Shown here piece by piece: positions 1 to 6,181 of a DNA stretch of 9,156 nucleotides. Made by a program: the position numbers and the translations under genes. The DNA is from Gammaproteobacteria bacterium (lineage in GTDB: Bacteria > Pseudomonadota > Gammaproteobacteria > JAPPPA01): assembly GCA_028817755.1 (NCBI GenBank), contig JAPPPA010000177.1, forward strand, positions 1-9,156. Direction: 5' to 3'. A model generated the notes under the pieces. It did not search any database, was not told the origin of the DNA, and saw only the letters and a program-made list of their open reading frames with translations. Position 1 is the first letter of the stretch; each line of letters begins with the position of its first letter.

Positions 1-2
1 CG

Positions 3-1259
3 TTCAGAGTTCTGGGCAATATTGTTGCCATAGGTGTGTTCGCGGGCTGGTGGTTGGCATTGTGGTTGTTGCCGGCTTTGGTGACGGTATTTGGCACGGG
101 CCGCCAAGTGAACGAGCCTCCGCAAGGCTTGGCAAAGCTAGGTGCTTGGGTGGTGGCTAAGCGAGGCTTGTTATTGCCAGCCACCTTGCTGCTGTTTTTG
201 CCAATTATGGCGATGTTGCCGCGCAATGAAATTAATGACGTATTCCGCGAGTGGTTTGACCGCAGTTATGAAGTGCGTGATGGCATGGAGTTTTCGCTAG
301 AAGAGCTGGGCGGGCTCAGCGCGCTGCACTTCACTTTGGACTCTGGTGAAAAACAGGGTGTTACTCAGGCTAAGTTCTATCAAGAAGTTGCGGCATTCTC
401 TGGGTGGCTAGAGCAGCAACCAGAAGTGGCCCATGTGAGTAGCTACTTGCCTATTTTGAAGCGCATGAATCGTGTATTAAATGGCGATGTGGCTGAGCAA
501 TATGTGTTGCCTGAAGATGAAGACTTAGCAGCGCAATATTTAACTATTTACGAATTGTCGCTGCCTTATGGTCAGAGCCTGAATAATTTATTGGATTTGT
601 CTAAGCAACGAGCACGTGTCACGGCAACGCTTGGGCGCGTAACTTCGAAAGAGCTAAAAGCATTTGATAGCCGTGCGCAGCAATGGCTGCAAACTAATGC
701 GCCGAATATTGTGGATGCGGTGGGCAGCGGCACGCCGAAGATGTTTGCTGAGCTTGGGCAGCGCAATATTCGCAGCATGTTGAAAGGCACTGTGTTGGCC
801 TTGCTGTTGATTTCTGTGTTGCTTATTTTTGCCTTGCGCTCGGTCAAGATTGGTTTGATTAGCATGTTGCCCAATTTGATCCCCGCGGCGCTGGGTTTTG
901 GCTTGTGGGCCATGATTAGTGGGCAGGTAAATTTGGCACTATCAGTGGTCATGGGTATGACCCTTGGGATTGTGGTGGACGATACCATTCACTTTCTTAG
1001 CAAATACCAACGTGCGCGCCGCCAGCAAAACCGCAATGCGGCAGAGGCGGTGCAATATGCGTTTAGTACGGTTGGTCGTGCCTTATGGGTGACTTCTGTC
1101 GTGTTGGTGTTGGGCTTCTTGGTGTTGGCGTTTTCCGACTTTGCGCCCACAGCTGATATGGGATTACTAACGGCTATCGTGATTGCGATGGCGTTGTTTG
1201 CGGATTTTTTCTTTTTGCCGCCGCTATTAATAAAACTGGATAAAGGGGACAGGCGATGA
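3..1259 (+). CDS. RND/MMPL-family exporter, C-terminal part (5' end outside window)
   Basis: The frame is open from the first complete codon at 3 with no start signal, so this is the C-terminal part of a longer inner-membrane transporter; the GTG at 36 lies inside a membrane helix and is not a credible start. What remains resembles the second half of an RND/MMPL permease: the end of a helix closing in LLPAL, a cytoplasmic linker, a helix at about 165-215, a periplasmic domain to about 780, then five hydrophobic segments between about 785 and 1230. The segment GIVVDDTIHF carries an Asp-Asp pair (978-983) at the place where RND pumps have proton-relay acids. Such proteins use the proton gradient to move lipids or hydrophobic molecules. 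The stop overlaps the next gene by 4 bp (ATGA), suggesting translational coupling to its LolA-like partner. Family is secure; substrate is unknown. Confidence 0.9.
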   Translation, partial: FRVLGNIVAIGVFAGWWLALWLLPALVTVFGTGRQVNEPPQGLAKLGAWVVAKRGLLLPATLLLFLPIMAMLPRNEINDVFREWFDRSYEVRDGMEFSLEELGGLSALHFTLDSGEKQGVTQAKFYQEVAAFSGWLEQQPEVAHVSSYLPILKRMNRVLNGDVAEQYVLPEDEDLAAQYLTIYELSLPYGQSLNNLLDLSKQRARVTATLGRVTSKELKAFDSRAQQWLQTNAPNIVDAVGSGTPKMFAELGQRNIRSMLKGTVLALLLISVLLIFALRSVKIGLISMLPNLIPAALGFGLWAMISGQVNLALSVVMGMTLGIVVDDTIHFLSKYQRARRQQNRNAAEAVQYAFSTVGRALWVTSVVLVLGFLVLAFSDFAPTADMGLLTAIVIAMALFADFFFLPPLLIKLDKGDRR

Positions 1260-2059
1260 AATTAGTACAGATGTTTTGGGCTGCTGCTGCGACTTTGGTT
1301 GTAGGTAGTGCGCAGGCGATGCCGGATTTAGAAGGTAAGTCGCCATTAGAAGCGGGTACAGAGTTGGCGGAATATGCCGAGACGGTGCATGCCGGTTGGA
1401 CTAGCTCGAAATCAGAAGGCCGCATGGTGCTGCGCGACGCGCAAGGTTCCGAAAATACGCAAAAACTGAAAACGTGGTTGTTGGAATCGGAAGGCGGTAA
1501 AGATGGCGGGCGTTCCTTTATTGTTTATGACGAAAAAGGCACCGCGCTGTTGACGCACATGAAGCGCACTAAATCTGATAATCAGTGGGTGTGGATTCCC
1601 GGCTTGAAACGCAAAATGCGAGTGAAAGCCGCGAACATTACCGGTGCCTTTATTGGTAGTGAGTTTGCGATTGAAGACTTGCGTTCGCAGTATCCAGAGA
1701 AATACGAAATCACTTTGCTCGGCGAGGAAGAATACGAGGGCAAAATGTGCTGGAAGCTTCAGCGCGTGCCTCTGGTGAAAGAAACGGGTTACAGCAAACA
1801 TATTGTGTGGATGGATCAGAAAGAATTCCTATTCCTTAAGACGGAGTTCTACGACAAAAAGGGCGATTTGATAAAAACGCTCACCACGCATGACTGGCAG
1901 CAATACAACGACGTCTTCTGGCGTCCGAACCGTTCCAGCATGGTGAACCATCAGACTGGGCGTAGCAGCGATATGCTGATGGACGATATTGAGTTGGGCA
2001 TTAAGCTGAAAAAATCCAGCTTTGAAGCGGGGCGCGGTTTGATGCGCGAAGCGAAATAA
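1256..2059 (+). CDS. Periplasmic LolA-like outer-membrane lipoprotein-sorting protein
   Basis: This 267-aa protein starts with a clear Sec signal peptide: MKL, a hydrophobic core, and an AQA site that predicts cleavage after Ala21. The ATG at 1256 is preceded by AAGGGGA (1243-1249) at 6-nt spacing, which supports the start. The mature part is rich in alternating beta-type segments, such as YSKHIVWMD, FLFLKTEFYD and the YNDVFWRPNR region. This resembles the LolA-like 'outer membrane lipoprotein-sorting protein' family, whose half-barrel fold carries lipid across the periplasm. No lipobox Cys follows the signal peptide, so it should be soluble. It overlaps the RND permease gene, and RND/LolA-like pairs are a known arrangement in which permease and carrier act together. 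The cargo cannot be read from the sequence. It is distinct from the housekeeping lolA, which usually sits elsewhere. Confidence 0.85.
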   Translation: MKLVQMFWAAAATLVVGSAQAMPDLEGKSPLEAGTELAEYAETVHAGWTSSKSEGRMVLRDAQGSENTQKLKTWLLESEGGKDGGRSFIVYDEKGTALLTHMKRTKSDNQWVWIPGLKRKMRVKAANITGAFIGSEFAIEDLRSQYPEKYEITLLGEEEYEGKMCWKLQRVPLVKETGYSKHIVWMDQKEFLFLKTEFYDKKGDLIKTLTTHDWQQYNDVFWRPNRSSMVNHQTGRSSDMLMDDIELGIKLKKSSFEAGRGLMREAK

Positions 2060-2083
2060 GCGCGGCTTAAATTAATTCTGCAT

Positions 2084-2112
2084 AACGGCTCGCATTGCGG
2101 GCCGTTTTCTTT
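2084..2112 (+). terminator. Intrinsic terminator after the RND/LolA-like pair
   Basis: A 10-bp stem (AACGGCTCGC at 2084-2093 with GCGGGCCGTT at 2097-2106, one G-T wobble) closes an ATT loop and runs into TTCTTT. It lies 25 bp after the LolA-like stop codon and separates that unit from rsmG. The stem is GC-rich in the middle and the T-tract is adjacent, so this is a good Rho-independent terminator. Confidence 0.85.
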
Positions 2113-2134
2113 CGTGGGGTCTGTCTTCTATAAT
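2106..2134 (+). promoter_or_regulatory. Probable sigma70 promoter for rsmG-parA-parB
   Basis: A perfect TATAAT lies at 2129-2134, about 30 bp before the rsmG ATG. With 17-bp spacing the -35 position is TTTCTT (2106-2111), a poor match that overlaps the end of the preceding terminator. There is no TGn extended -10. Transcription should begin near 2141, leaving a leader of roughly 20 nt. The -10 is convincing; the -35 assignment is inference. Confidence 0.6.
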
Positions 2135-2163
2135 CGCGCGCCCATTTCCTCTGTGAACGACCC

Positions 2164-2787
2164 ATGAACCTGCAGCCCGCAATCGCCACTGGTGTGAATG
2201 CTCTTGGCCTGACGTTAAATGACGATCGGCTGTCGCTGCTATGCGATTTTGTGGGTTTGCTGGATAAGTGGAATAAGGCTTACAACCTCACCGCGGTGCG
2301 TGATGTAAACCAAATGGTGCCGATGCATATTTTGGACTCACTCGCGATTGCGTCATTGATTACCGGAGCAACTTTGCTAGACGTGGGAACAGGGCCAGGC
2401 TTGCCGGGGATCCCGCTGGCAATCGCGCAGCCACAGCGTCAGTTTGTGTTGTTAGATAGCAACATCAAAAAAACGCGTTTTGTACAACAGGCCGTGTTGG
2501 AGCTGGGTTTGCCCAATGTGCAGGTGATGCATGCTCGGGTTGAGGAATACCAACCTTCGGCGCCTTTTGATACCGTAACCGCCCGCGCTTTTGCGCCCTT
2601 GGCACGCATGTTGCCTCAGGTCGGAGGGCATGTTGCTGCCGATGGCTGTGTATTGGCGATGAAATCGCAACGTGCAGATGAAGAATTAGAGCAGGCGCCA
2701 CAAGGCTGGCGACTGGAAGAAACAATAGAACTAGAAGTTCCCGGTGTGCTGGGTGCGCGTTGCGCACTGCGACTGGTGAAAACGTAA
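2164..2787 (+). CDS. rsmG: 16S rRNA (guanine527-N7)-methyltransferase RsmG
   Basis: RsmG (GidB) transfers a methyl group from S-adenosylmethionine to N7 of G527 in the 16S rRNA 530 loop; its loss is known to give low-level streptomycin resistance. The protein is 207 aa, the same length as the E. coli enzyme. Visible family motifs are WNKAYNLTAVRD (about 36-47), HILDSL (55-60), the SAM-binding glycine loop DVGTGPGLPGI (73-83), the acidic strand end LLDSN (96-100) with KKTRF after it, and TARAFAPL (139-146). The ATG at 2164 gives the standard N-terminus, but no clear Shine-Dalgarno lies in front, so initiation may rely on the short leader. It is followed after 17 bp by parA. The usual upstream neighbour mnmG (gidA) is not here; a terminator and an unrelated export unit precede it instead. 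Confidence 0.97.
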   Translation: MNLQPAIATGVNALGLTLNDDRLSLLCDFVGLLDKWNKAYNLTAVRDVNQMVPMHILDSLAIASLITGATLLDVGTGPGLPGIPLAIAQPQRQFVLLDSNIKKTRFVQQAVLELGLPNVQVMHARVEEYQPSAPFDTVTARAFAPLARMLPQVGGHVAADGCVLAMKSQRADEELEQAPQGWRLEETIELEVPGVLGARCALRLVKT

Positions 2788-2804
2788 CGGGTTAAGCAGT
2801 AGGC

Positions 2805-3569
2805 ATGGCCAAGATTCTCGCAATAGCAAATCAAAAAGGCGGCGTGGGTAAAACCACTACCGCAGTTAACTTGGTGGCGGCATTGGCGCGCACCAAGCGA
2901 CGTGTGCTGCTGGTAGATCTAGATCCGCAAGGCAATGCCACCATGGGTGTGGGCGTTGATAAAGAGACGGTCGAAAACTCAGTAACCAATGTGTTGCTAG
3001 ACGATATGCCGGCTCGCCAAGCCATTCAAAAGTTAGACGATCACGGCTTTTGGGTATTGCCTGCCAATGCTGATTTAACGGCTGCGGAGGTCGGCTTGGT
3101 TGATGCAATTGCGCGTGAGCAGGTGCTGAATCGTGCCTTGTCGTTGGTAAAAGACGATTTCGATTTTATTTTGATCGACTGCCCGCCGGCGCTAAACCTA
3201 TTAACGCTGAATGCTTTGGCTTCTGCTGACGGCGTATTGGTGCCAATGCAGTGCGAGTATTACGCAATGGAAGGCTTGGCGGCGCTGCTCGATACCATTG
3301 AAAAGATCCGAGCGGCGCTAAATGGTCGTCTGCAGGTGGAAGGTATTCTTCGCACCATGTATGACCCGCGTAATAACCTTTCTAATGATGTGTCGGAACA
3401 ATTGGTGGCCCACTTTGGTGACAAGGTCTTCCGTACCCAGATTCCACGCAATGTACGTTTGGCCGAAGCGCCAAGTCACGGTATCCCGATTATTGAATAT
3501 GACAGCGCCTCTAAAGGTGCGCACGCTTATCTCGCTTTGGCGGGTGAGCTACTGAGGAGAGCAGCCTAA
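2805..3569 (+). CDS. parA: Chromosome-partitioning ATPase ParA (Soj)
   Basis: This is a 254-aa ParA/MinD-type ATPase that dimerises on ATP, binds DNA non-specifically and is stimulated by ParB to segregate the origin region. The deviant Walker A motif KGGVGKTT spans residues 11-18 with the signature Lys at 11. The A' motif DLDPQGN is at 38-44 and Walker B FILIDCPP at 121-128. The short N-terminus lacks the DNA-binding helix-turn-helix of plasmid type Ia ParAs, so this is the chromosomal Soj type. The start at 2805 places Met nine residues before the P-loop, as is usual. Its ribosome binding site is weak (AGG three bases upstream), so translation may be coupled to rsmG. Its stop codon overlaps the parB start by one base (TAATG). 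Confidence 0.97.
   Translation: MAKILAIANQKGGVGKTTTAVNLVAALARTKRRVLLVDLDPQGNATMGVGVDKETVENSVTNVLLDDMPARQAIQKLDDHGFWVLPANADLTAAEVGLVDAIAREQVLNRALSLVKDDFDFILIDCPPALNLLTLNALASADGVLVPMQCEYYAMEGLAALLDTIEKIRAALNGRLQVEGILRTMYDPRNNLSNDVSEQLVAHFGDKVFRTQIPRNVRLAEAPSHGIPIIEYDSASKGAHAYLALAGELLRRAA
3554..3560 (+). promoter_or_regulatory. Strong ribosome binding site for parB inside parA
   Basis: GAGGAGA ends 8 nt before the parB ATG at 3569, within the last codons of parA. It fixes the parB start and, with the TAATG overlap, indicates coupled ParA/ParB synthesis. Confidence 0.8.
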
Positions 3570-4447
3570 TGGCACAGAAACGCCGAGGCCTTGGGCGCGG
3601 ATTTGACGCGCTATTAAGTAAAGAAACGCCTGCGCCGAATAGCGTTGAGGAAAAAGCTAGTCTCAAACAGCTATCGGTTGCCTGTATTCAGCGTGGTCGT
3701 TACCAGCCGCGTTCAGTGTTTGATGAGTCGGCTCTACAAGAGCTAGCTGATTCGATTAAGCAACAAGGCGTGGTGCAGCCGGTTGTGGTTCGTCCGGTGG
3801 GCGAGGCTGAGCACGGTGGCACGCAGTATGAATTAATCGCAGGTGAGCGCCGTTGGCGTGCTGCGCAAATGGCTGGTCTACATGAAGTGCCAGCTGTTAT
3901 TCGTGATGTGCCGGATGAATCCGCCATTGCGATGTCGCTGATTGAAAATATTCAGCGTGAAAACCTTAACCCTTTAGAAGAAGCTGTCGCTTTAAAGCGC
4001 TTGATGGATGAGTTTGGTATGACTCACCAGCAAGTGGCCGAGGCAGTGGGGCGCTCTCGCGCCGCAGTCAGTAACTTGCTGCGTTTGTTAGAGCTGTCTT
4101 TGCAAGTGAAGCCGATGGTTGAAGCCGGCGAGCTTGATATGGGCCATGCGCGCGCATTGTTGCCGCTGCCTGTGGAAGAGCAGTTGTCAGTGGCGCAAAA
4201 AGTTATTGCTGGCGGCTTGTCTGTGCGTGCAACCGAGGCGTTGGTACGCAAAATTTTGCAAGGCAGCGCTACGGAAGAAAAAGCCGCTGTGAGTGGTGAT
4301 CCGGATGTTGAGCGCTTGGAACGCGATTTGTCTGACAAGTTGGGAGCGCCGGTAAATGTGCGTTACAACGCTGCGGGCAAAGGCCAGCTAACAATTAAAT
4401 ATAGTTCGCTCGATGAATTAGACGGAATTCTTGCCAGAATTCGCTAG
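3569..4447 (+). CDS. parB: Chromosome-partitioning protein ParB (Spo0J), parS-binding CTPase
   Basis: ParB binds parS sites near the origin, spreads as a CTP-dependent DNA clamp and stimulates ParA. The 292-aa protein shows the full layout. An N-terminal RGLGRGFDALL (residues 6-16) is the ParA-interacting segment. The nucleotide-binding domain carries GERRWRAAQ (92-100) and ENIQREN (126-132). A helix-turn-helix follows at about 150-173 (MTHQQVAEAVGRSRAAVSNLL), and a C-terminal dimerisation domain spans about 245-292. Length and motifs are those of chromosomal ParBs. The start is fixed by the strong ribosome binding site within parA. No 16-bp parS-like palindrome was found in the window, so its sites must lie elsewhere near the origin. 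The coding end holds a small inverted repeat leading into seven Ts. Confidence 0.97.
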   Translation: MAQKRRGLGRGFDALLSKETPAPNSVEEKASLKQLSVACIQRGRYQPRSVFDESALQELADSIKQQGVVQPVVVRPVGEAEHGGTQYELIAGERRWRAAQMAGLHEVPAVIRDVPDESAIAMSLIENIQRENLNPLEEAVALKRLMDEFGMTHQQVAEAVGRSRAAVSNLLRLLELSLQVKPMVEAGELDMGHARALLPLPVEEQLSVAQKVIAGGLSVRATEALVRKILQGSATEEKAAVSGDPDVERLERDLSDKLGAPVNVRYNAAGKGQLTIKYSSLDELDGILARIR

Positions 4448-4454
4448 TTTTTTT
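4425..4454 (+). terminator. Weak candidate terminator at the parB stop
   Basis: GAATTCT (4425-4431) and AGAATTC (4436-4442) form a 7-bp stem with a TGCC loop inside the last parB codons. Seven Ts follow at 4448-4454, directly after the stop codon. The stem is AT-rich and five bases separate it from the T-tract, so termination would be partial at best. Confidence 0.35.
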
Positions 4455-4465
4455 GCAGTGCAGCA

Positions 4466-4494
4466 TTGACCCGAAAGGGTGCGATGAATATACT
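4466..4494 (+). promoter_or_regulatory. Sigma70 promoter of the ATP synthase operon
   Basis: TTGACC (4466-4471) and TATACT (4489-4494) are separated by exactly 17 bp, each one base from consensus. Transcription should start near 4501, giving a leader of about 60 nt before atpI. The spacer contains the small palindrome ACCC-GAAA-GGGT (4469-4480), which overlaps the -35 box and could be an operator or chance. Position and quality make this the main atp operon promoter. Confidence 0.8.
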
Positions 4495-4508
4495 TCGCGC
4501 ACTTTTTT
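4479..4508 (+). terminator. Hairpin plus T6 overlapping the atp promoter, possible parB terminator
   Basis: GTGCG (4479-4483) can pair with CGCAC (4498-4502), and six Ts follow directly (4503-4508). For transcripts arriving from parB this looks like a short terminator, but the 14-nt loop makes it weak. The loop contains the -10 box of the atp promoter, so the same bases could end the par transcript and start the atp transcript. Confidence 0.35.
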
Positions 4509-4563
4509 CGCCCCTAAGTATCATTCACTGGTGCTGAGGGACTGAACGCTAAGTGATTCGTCC

Positions 4564-4941
4564 ATGAGCGCAGCTAAAAATACGGCGCGCCACCAACTGC
4601 CAATGCGGTTAGTGCGCACTCAAGCTTTGGTTGCAATCGTTGTGTCATGTTTATGGCTCATATTTGCGGGCGCGGAACCAGCTTTGGCTGCAGCGTTTGG
4701 TGGTTTGATTAGTGTGGTCACTAATCTATATTTTGCGATCCGCAGTTTTTCGTTAGGCCCGGGGGCAACGCCTCAACAGCGTATGCAGGCTTTAGCGAGA
4801 GCGGAAGTGATTAAGTTATTGTTGGCGGCGATTATGTTCGCGCTAGCGGCTAAGTATTTCAGCGAACATTTTGTGGTGCTTTTGAGCGCCTGGTTCGCAA
4901 CCACGGCAGTGTATGCATTTGCATTGCGGTGGCGTTATTAG
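4564..4941 (+). CDS. atpI: ATP synthase accessory protein AtpI
   Basis: AtpI is a small inner-membrane protein encoded first in many atp operons. It helps assemble or stabilise the c-ring and is not part of the finished enzyme. The 125-aa product has four hydrophobic segments at about residues 19-36, 39-60, 82-97 and 101-122. The loop GGLISVVTNLYF (46-57) and the RAEVIKLLL segment (79-87) match the AtpI pattern. Identity rests on these features and on its place between parB and atpB, since the family diverges strongly. No good Shine-Dalgarno precedes the ATG at 4564. An alternative in-frame ATG at 4603 (residue 14) has none either, so the first is kept. Poor initiation would fit the low amount of AtpI needed. 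atpB begins 20 bp after its stop. Confidence 0.9.
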   Translation: MSAAKNTARHQLPMRLVRTQALVAIVVSCLWLIFAGAEPALAAAFGGLISVVTNLYFAIRSFSLGPGATPQQRMQALARAEVIKLLLAAIMFALAAKYFSEHFVVLLSAWFATTAVYAFALRWRY

Positions 4942-4961
4942 GTTTTATTAGAGAGAAGAGT

Positions 4962-5804
4962 ATGGCAACTGAAGCGGGCGCTGTTTCTCCGGCTGGTTAC
5001 ATTACCCACCACTTGCAACACTGGACTGTTGGTGAGGGTTTCTGGACGGTAAACGTAGACACTGTTCTATATTCGGCTGTTTTGGGTGCGATTTTCCTAT
5101 TCTTCTTCCGCATGGCGGCTAAATCTGCAACCGCAGATGTGCCTGGCAAGCTTCAAAACTTCGTCGAAATCTTGGTTGATTTTGTCGACAACTCTGTAAA
5201 AGAAAGTTTCCACGGTAAAGACAAGCTCATCGCACCGTTGGCGTTGACCATCTTTGTCTGGGTGTTCTTGTGGAACTTCATGGATTTGATTCCGGTTGAT
5301 TTGTTGCCAACCTTCGCAACATGGGTAGGTTCTACCTTCTTCGGTGCGGATCCTCATCATGTTTACCACCGCGTTGTGCCTTCTGCTGATATGAGCGCAA
5401 CCTTTGGTCTGTCAATGTCGGTGTTCTTGTTGATCTTTGTTTACGGCTTCCGTGGCAAAGGCGCTATTAAGTTCTCTAAAGAGTTCTTGTTCCACCCATT
5501 TGATCACTTCCTATTTATTCCGTTTAACTTAGTGTTAAACGTGGTTGAATACCTAGCTAAGCCGGTGTCGCTGTCATTGCGACTATTCGGTAACCTATAC
5601 GCGGGTGAGCTGGTATTCATCCTGATTGCGTTGTTCACCCTGCAAGCCACTGAAGTCAGTGTCATGAACATGGGCTTGGGCTTGGCGCAATTTATCGCTG
5701 GATTTGCTTGGGCGTTATTCCATATTTTGGTTATTACGCTGCAAGCATTTGTATTCATGACGTTGACTATTGTTTATCTAAGCATGGCGTATGAAGACCA
5801 CTAG
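4962..5804 (+). CDS. atpB: F1Fo ATP synthase subunit a (Fo stator, proton half-channels)
   Basis: Subunit a forms the two proton half-channels beside the c-ring in the inner membrane. From the ATG at 4962 the protein is 280 aa (E. coli 271). This start is preferred to an in-frame ATG at 4929 because a purine-rich GAGAGAAGAG (4951-4960) lies directly in front and the earlier start would overlap atpI. The essential Arg is Arg207 in SLRLFGNLYAGE, equivalent to E. coli Arg210. Glu216 and His254 match E. coli Glu219 and His245 of the channel. The ending HILVITLQAFVF...YLSMAYEDH is nearly the E. coli C-terminus. Hydrophobic segments lie near 36-50, 90-115, 148-163, 185-200, 215-230 and 240-274. Nothing essential is missing. 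Confidence 0.98.
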   Translation: MATEAGAVSPAGYITHHLQHWTVGEGFWTVNVDTVLYSAVLGAIFLFFFRMAAKSATADVPGKLQNFVEILVDFVDNSVKESFHGKDKLIAPLALTIFVWVFLWNFMDLIPVDLLPTFATWVGSTFFGADPHHVYHRVVPSADMSATFGLSMSVFLLIFVYGFRGKGAIKFSKEFLFHPFDHFLFIPFNLVLNVVEYLAKPVSLSLRLFGNLYAGELVFILIALFTLQATEVSVMNMGLGLAQFIAGFAWALFHILVITLQAFVFMTLTIVYLSMAYEDH

Positions 5805-5835
5805 GTCTGAATAACCAAATAGTTATCGTTTCGAA

Positions 5836-5874
5836 TTTTTTTACTTTTTGTTAACTCTATCTGAGGAAATCCCA
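5836..5874 (+). promoter_or_regulatory. U-rich translation initiation region of atpE
   Basis: Before atpE lie seven Ts (5836-5842), then ACTTTTTGTTAACT, then GAGGA (5863-5867) seven bases before the ATG at 5875. E. coli atpE has a known U-rich enhancer (a TTTTAACTG element) upstream of its Shine-Dalgarno that raises c-subunit synthesis. This gap has the same composition and a shared TTAACT, so a similar role is inferred. The Shine-Dalgarno decides the start over an upstream in-frame ATG at 5848. Confidence 0.6.
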
Positions 5875-6159
5875 ATGGAAGCACTCGTCGCAACAATCCA
5901 AAGCTCTACTGCGATTACTGTAGGCATGATCTTCGCTCTTGCCGCTCTAGGTACTGCACTAGGTTTCGGTCTGCTAGGTGGCAAATTCTTGGAAGGCGCT
6001 GCGCGTCAACCAGAAATGGCCGGTATGCTTCAAACCCGTATGTTCATCATCGCTGGTCTGCTTGATGCGGTATCAATTATTGGTGTAGCTATGGGCATGT
6101 TGTTGATGTTCGCTAACCCTCTGCTAGACGCTGCTCTAGCTGCTGTAGGCGCTAAGTAA
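5875..6159 (+). CDS. atpE: F1Fo ATP synthase subunit c (proteolipid of the rotor ring)
   Basis: Subunit c is a two-helix hairpin; a ring of copies carries protons past subunit a. The ATG at 5875, with GAGGA seven bases upstream, gives 94 aa. Helix 1 (about 11-38) contains the small-residue pattern GTALGFGLLGG. The polar loop that contacts F1 is ARQPE (43-47), matching E. coli Arg41-Gln42-Pro43. Helix 2 carries the ion-binding carboxylate Asp64 in GLLDAVSIIGV, equivalent to E. coli Asp61. Asp at this place, without the Gln/Glu-Ser set of sodium-type c subunits, indicates proton coupling. The protein is longer than the 79-aa E. coli subunit, mainly through a tail of about a dozen residues after MFANP. 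The gene is flanked by a U-rich leader and a downstream hairpin, consistent with boosted expression of this multi-copy subunit. Confidence 0.98.
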   Translation: MEALVATIQSSTAITVGMIFALAALGTALGFGLLGGKFLEGAARQPEMAGMLQTRMFIIAGLLDAVSIIGVAMGMLLMFANPLLDAALAAVGAK

Positions 6160-6160
6160 T

Positions 6161-6181
6161 TAGAGACTTGTCTCTAGTTTT
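6161..6181 (+). other. Hairpin with short T-tract between atpE and atpF
   Basis: TAGAGAC (6161-6167) and GTCTCTA (6170-6176) pair perfectly around two Ts, effectively a CTTG tetraloop, and TTTT follows at 6178-6181. It begins two bases after the atpE stop codon. It could act as a leaky terminator or as a 3' barrier to exonucleases that keeps atpE mRNA abundant. The structure is seen directly; the function is inferred. Confidence 0.55.

Noticed and set aside
611..622. CACGTG motif in the RND gene
   Set aside because: No flanking palindrome arms; a chance 6-mer in coding sequence.
572..988. Long open frame on the minus strand
   Set aside because: It lies fully inside the RND transporter gene, has low-complexity Ser/Thr-rich composition and no recognisable family; a shadow of the real gene.
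4929..4961. Upstream in-frame start extending atpB by 11 residues
   Set aside because: It overlaps atpI, lacks a ribosome binding site and gives an atypical N-terminus; the ATG at 4962 has a purine-rich site directly upstream.
5795..5808. AGACC/GGTCT hairpin across the atpB stop codon
   Set aside because: Only five base pairs and no T-tract; too weak to call.
5811..5826. ATAAC/GTTAT hairpin after atpB
   Set aside because: Five mostly A-T pairs; unlikely to be stable, although T-rich sequence follows.
5848..5874. Upstream in-frame start extending atpE by 9 residues
   Set aside because: The extension would translate the Shine-Dalgarno itself, and no ribosome binding site precedes 5848.
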